The notes beneath the pieces were generated by a model that was not told the origin of the DNA, did no database searches, and saw only the letters and a list, made by a program, of their open reading frames with translations. A program made the position numbers and the translations under genes. From NCBI GenBank assembly GCA_964543125.1, contig CAZIWX010000056.1, positions 1 through 16,085 on the forward strand: a stretch of 16,085 nt of DNA. The letters are read 5' to 3'. Positions 13,739 to 16,085 of the stretch are shown here, one piece after another; positions within the stretch are counted from its first letter, which is position 1; each line of letters starts with the position of its first letter. The stretch comes from CAZIWX01 sp964543125 (lineage in GTDB: Bacteria; Fidelibacterota; UBA8477).

Positions 13739-15544
13739 TCAGGCGGTTTTATTGGCTGTAAGTACGTTTTCCAGCGACTTGATTTTTTGTAGCACGCCAG
13801 TCACATCACCCCCTTTTTGCTCCGTGATTCTGAGTTCCTGACGCAATACCTGGAGTTCTTCCTTCAATTGCCGGCGGCGCAAGGTTCGGAGGCAATCCCG
13901 AGCCAGTTCAACATGCACCGCCTTGCCCGTGTCCAGGTCAAATAGAATCTTGGTCAGCAAGCTCTGCCAGGGTGAATCGCCGAGTTCTTCAACAATCTGT
14001 TTCCGATCCAACGGCATTTCCTGCTCCAGCGCCCTTCGGAAATGAAGAAAGACATCCTTAAACCGCATACGCTCCAAAACGGAATCGTCGAGATGCTTGA
14101 GAATCCATTTTAAAACCGTTTCGTTTTCTGCAAAGTGCAATCGCAGCAATTCATATTCAGCCTTATCGGCAGCCGAATCCATTCGCACCGGCCCGGCATC
14201 AGTGTTGGGGTTTCCGTTTTCCGTTGCCGCCCGGCGGCGCGGTTGGCGGCGAGTCCGGTCTTTTAAAAGTCTGAATAGCGTCGGTTCCGCCAGACCCATA
14301 CCCTCGGCGAACTGACTCAGTAACAGTTCCCGGGTCAACTGATTTTCCATGAGGGCCAGATCAGAGACAAACCGCTCGGCGAAATTGGCCTGGGCGGTGG
14401 CGGAGCGTAGCCGTGGTTTATAATACCCGATCAACCATTGCATATAATCCGGCGCCCGGTCCAGCAATTCATCAAAATCAGCTTTTGTATGGGCATTAAA
14501 ATAACTATCCGGGTCTTCTCCTTCCGGTAATTCGACAACCCGGATATTCAAACCGGTGTCCAGGAGAATTTTACCGGCACGGTCCGTGGCTTTGATGCCG
14601 GCTTCGTCTCTATCATAGCACAGGAAAACCGTATCGGCAAATCGCCTAAGGATTTTACCGTGTTGCCCGGTCAGGGCCGTACCGGACCCGGCGGTCACCT
14701 GATGAAATCCGGCCTGGTACAGTCGAATGAGATCCAGGTAACCTTCCACGAGAATAGCGGCATGCGTCTGGCGCAGCTCATCCTTGGAGAAATTGAGTCC
14801 ATACAATACCTGGCCTTTATGGTAGATTGGCGTCTCCGGCGAGTTCATGTATTTGGCGGTTTGATCATCACCCGGCATAACCCGTCCGCCGAAACCTAGA
14901 ATTCGTCCCTGGACACCCGAAATAGGAAACATGATGCGCTTGCGGAAGCGGTCATAAAATTCACCGTTATCCTGGGTCATAAGTAATCCGGCTTTACTCA
15001 AAGTCTCCCGGGGGAGTCCCAGTTTCATGATCTGAAGCGTGACAAAATCCCATTTGTCCGGTGCATACCCAACCCGGAAGGTTTTCAGGACGGCATCCTC
15101 AATCCCACGCTTGCGTAGGTATTCCAGCGCCGGTTTACCTTCCTGGCTCTGCCACAGCGCCTTTTCGTATAGGCCGGCGGTGCGCTCATGGAGCATGTAA
15201 TAATTGGAAAGATCATCCTTTTGCCGGGAAGCAACACCGCCGGGACCCTCGAAAGTCAGGGTGATTCCCGAGCGGTCCGCCAGAAGTTTGACGGCTTCCA
15301 CAAACTCCAGTTTTTCATACTGCATAATGAAATTAATGACATTACCACCCACACCGCAGCCGAAGCAGTGAAAAATCTGTTTATCCGGTGCTACGGAAAA
15401 AGAGGGCGTTTTCTCACCGTGAAACGGACAAAGTCCGAAGTAATTACGCCCGGACCGTTTAAGACGCACATAGTCCGATACCACATCCACGATATCGTTG
15501 GCTTCGCGGACCTGTTCAATCTGATGTTCGGGAATACGTGCCAT
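13739..15544 (-). CDS. dnaG: DNA primase DnaG
   Basis: Synthesises RNA primers for lagging-strand replication at the fork together with DnaB helicase. Full-length at 601 residues from the ATG chosen here. Numbered from the in-frame TTG at 15550, the CHC2 zinc-binding domain has Cys41, His44, Cys62 and Cys65 (CPFHGEKTPSF ... HCFGCG). The basic RNA-polymerase core follows (RFRKRIMFPI, GFGGRV), then the TOPRIM domain with Glu269 in VEGYLDLI and Asp313/Asp315 in YDRDEAG, which bind the catalytic metals. After a polar, Arg-rich linker (about 430-460) comes the helical C-terminal DnaB-binding domain. I place the start at ATG 15544 because MARIPE is a typical DnaG start; the TTG two codons earlier is possible. 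AAGGAA lies rather far upstream. The dnaG-rpoD pairing of many bacteria is absent here: two lipoprotein genes follow instead. Confidence 0.97.
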   Translation of the reverse strand: MARIPEHQIEQVREANDIVDVVSDYVRLKRSGRNYFGLCPFHGEKTPSFSVAPDKQIFHCFGCGVGGNVINFIMQYEKLEFVEAVKLLADRSGITLTFEGPGGVASRQKDDLSNYYMLHERTAGLYEKALWQSQEGKPALEYLRKRGIEDAVLKTFRVGYAPDKWDFVTLQIMKLGLPRETLSKAGLLMTQDNGEFYDRFRKRIMFPISGVQGRILGFGGRVMPGDDQTAKYMNSPETPIYHKGQVLYGLNFSKDELRQTHAAILVEGYLDLIRLYQAGFHQVTAGSGTALTGQHGKILRRFADTVFLCYDRDEAGIKATDRAGKILLDTGLNIRVVELPEGEDPDSYFNAHTKADFDELLDRAPDYMQWLIGYYKPRLRSATAQANFAERFVSDLALMENQLTRELLLSQFAEGMGLAEPTLFRLLKDRTRRQPRRRAATENGNPNTDAGPVRMDSAADKAEYELLRLHFAENETVLKWILKHLDDSVLERMRFKDVFLHFRRALEQEMPLDRKQIVEELGDSPWQSLLTKILFDLDTGKAVHVELARDCLRTLRRRQLKEELQVLRQELRITEQKGGDVTGVLQKIKSLENVLTANKTA

Positions 15545-15550
15545 ACGCAA

Positions 15551-15780
15551 AATTTACTCAGTTCCTTCCATGCCAATAATCAGGTTCGAACCTTTATAAA
15601 ACAAGGCTGAACGGTGAATTATTCAATGCTGCCCACAGCCTTTAAAATTAGTATGGAGGCTTGAATTCTGGTAGTGGAAATGAGCGGCCGGCGTTTCCCT
15701 GTTTTGGGACAGTAACAGTCCTTCCGGCACCTCTCCTTGAAAAGGGAGAATAAAAGCGGGGTTTTCGGATTCATCCATTG
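15551..15780. other. Intergenic region upstream of dnaG
   Basis: No gene seen. TCTCC ... GGAGA (near 15733-15750) is a small hairpin of a kind common between genes in this group. The dnaG promoter should lie here but I cannot identify it with confidence. Confidence 0.4.
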
Positions 15781-15784
15781 CCAT

Positions 15785-15958
15785 GAGCTTTAGCTCGTGG
15801 TTTGATCTCAGAAGAAATAGCGGGCTTTAGCCCAATAGAGATCCCGGAGTACGGGGCTAAAGCCTGTCCTGGACGGGACTTATCATCATTATTATCGGGT
15901 TGATTCTTCCCGGCACTAAAGTGCCGCGCTATTCTCGCTCGTCCCGGACGGGACAGGC
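15785..15958. repeat. Cluster of REP-like palindromes with TTTA/TAAA tetraloops
   Basis: Four short hairpins share the same loop: GAGC-TTTA-GCTC (15785-15796), GGGC-TTTA-GCCC (15822-15833), GGC-TAAA-GCC (15855-15864) and CGGCAC-TAAA-GTGCCG (15911-15926). A longer inverted pair, 15862-15879 with 15941-15958, matches at 14 of 18 positions. GTCCCG-GA-CGGGAC (15941-15954) is another perfect stem. Repeated hairpins with a fixed loop resemble REP sequences dispersed by RAYT transposases, which are not present here. Confidence 0.65.
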
Positions 15959-15983
15959 TCCAACAATTGGCCTCGATCCCGTA

Positions 15984-16034
15984 ACCGATTTCCGTCCGCC
16001 AACCGGCCCGGCCGGGCCGGCGGACTAAATCGGT
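15984..16034. repeat. Large GC-rich nested palindrome
   Basis: ACCGATTT (15984-15991) pairs with AAATCGGT (16027-16034). Inside, GTCCGCC (15994-16000) pairs with GGCGGAC (16019-16025), and the centre is the perfect 18-bp palindrome CCGGCCCGGCCGGGCCGG (16003-16020). The whole can form one very stable hairpin or cruciform. No U-run follows, so it is probably a dispersed repeat rather than a terminator. Confidence 0.7.
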
Positions 16035-16085
16035 TCTCGCATGGCTCCTACCGGAAATTAAATCCCGTTAGGGATGATCAATATT

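Overview
The window looks like a chromosome segment from a bacterium of the Fibrobacteres-Chlorobi-Bacteroidetes (FCB) superphylum. The best evidence is two secreted proteins that end in type A sorting domains of the type IX secretion system (T9SS), one with a YPNPFNP motif of the kind common in Marinimicrobia, Ignavibacteria, Calditrichota and similar lineages. FN3- and LamG-type lipoproteins and REP-like intergenic repeats fit this. I cannot name the genus. Every gene I accept lies on the minus strand, so the biological order runs from high to low coordinates.

Region 1 (16085 to 10568): a gene-free stretch of palindromic repeats (15551-16085), then a tight run of DNA primase dnaG, a large Ig/FN3 lipoprotein and a LamG lipoprotein (3-nt gap, then 1-nt overlap). 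A tRNA with a CAU anticodon follows, probably the lysidine-modified tRNA-Ile2.

Region 2 (10567 to about 3118) is visibly richer in A and T and looks like a tRNA-associated island. The last 45 nt of the tRNA gene (positions 29-73) recur at 3120-3164 (42/45 identical) and 4419-4463 (43/45 identical), in the same orientation. A 16-nt copy of the tRNA tail lies at 10417-10432. The two long copies are each followed, about 40 bp inside the adjoining interval, by GTGAC repeats spaced exactly 11 bp, which resemble recombinase arm sites. The copies bound two intervals: a 1.3-kb one holding only a MNT-HEPN (type VII-like) toxin-antitoxin pair, and a 6.1-kb one holding a secreted M6-like metalloprotease and a second T9SS-secreted repeat protein. 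No integrase gene is present. The simplest reading is serial integration at the tRNA by cassettes that have lost a recombinase or are mobilised in trans. A 59-nt sequence with a covarying hairpin lies beside the tRNA ends at both outer boundaries.

Region 3 (about 3117 to 1): a gene-poor, GC-rich spacer, then a membrane-anchored class III adenylyl cyclase, then 3 nt later a gene that runs off the window edge. The latter is not a complete ORF here but is open for 407 codons. It encodes a SAM-dependent methyltransferase fused to an HgcA/CdhD-like corrinoid-binding domain with the motif NVWCASCGG. This fusion and the tRNA cassette array are the two most notable items.
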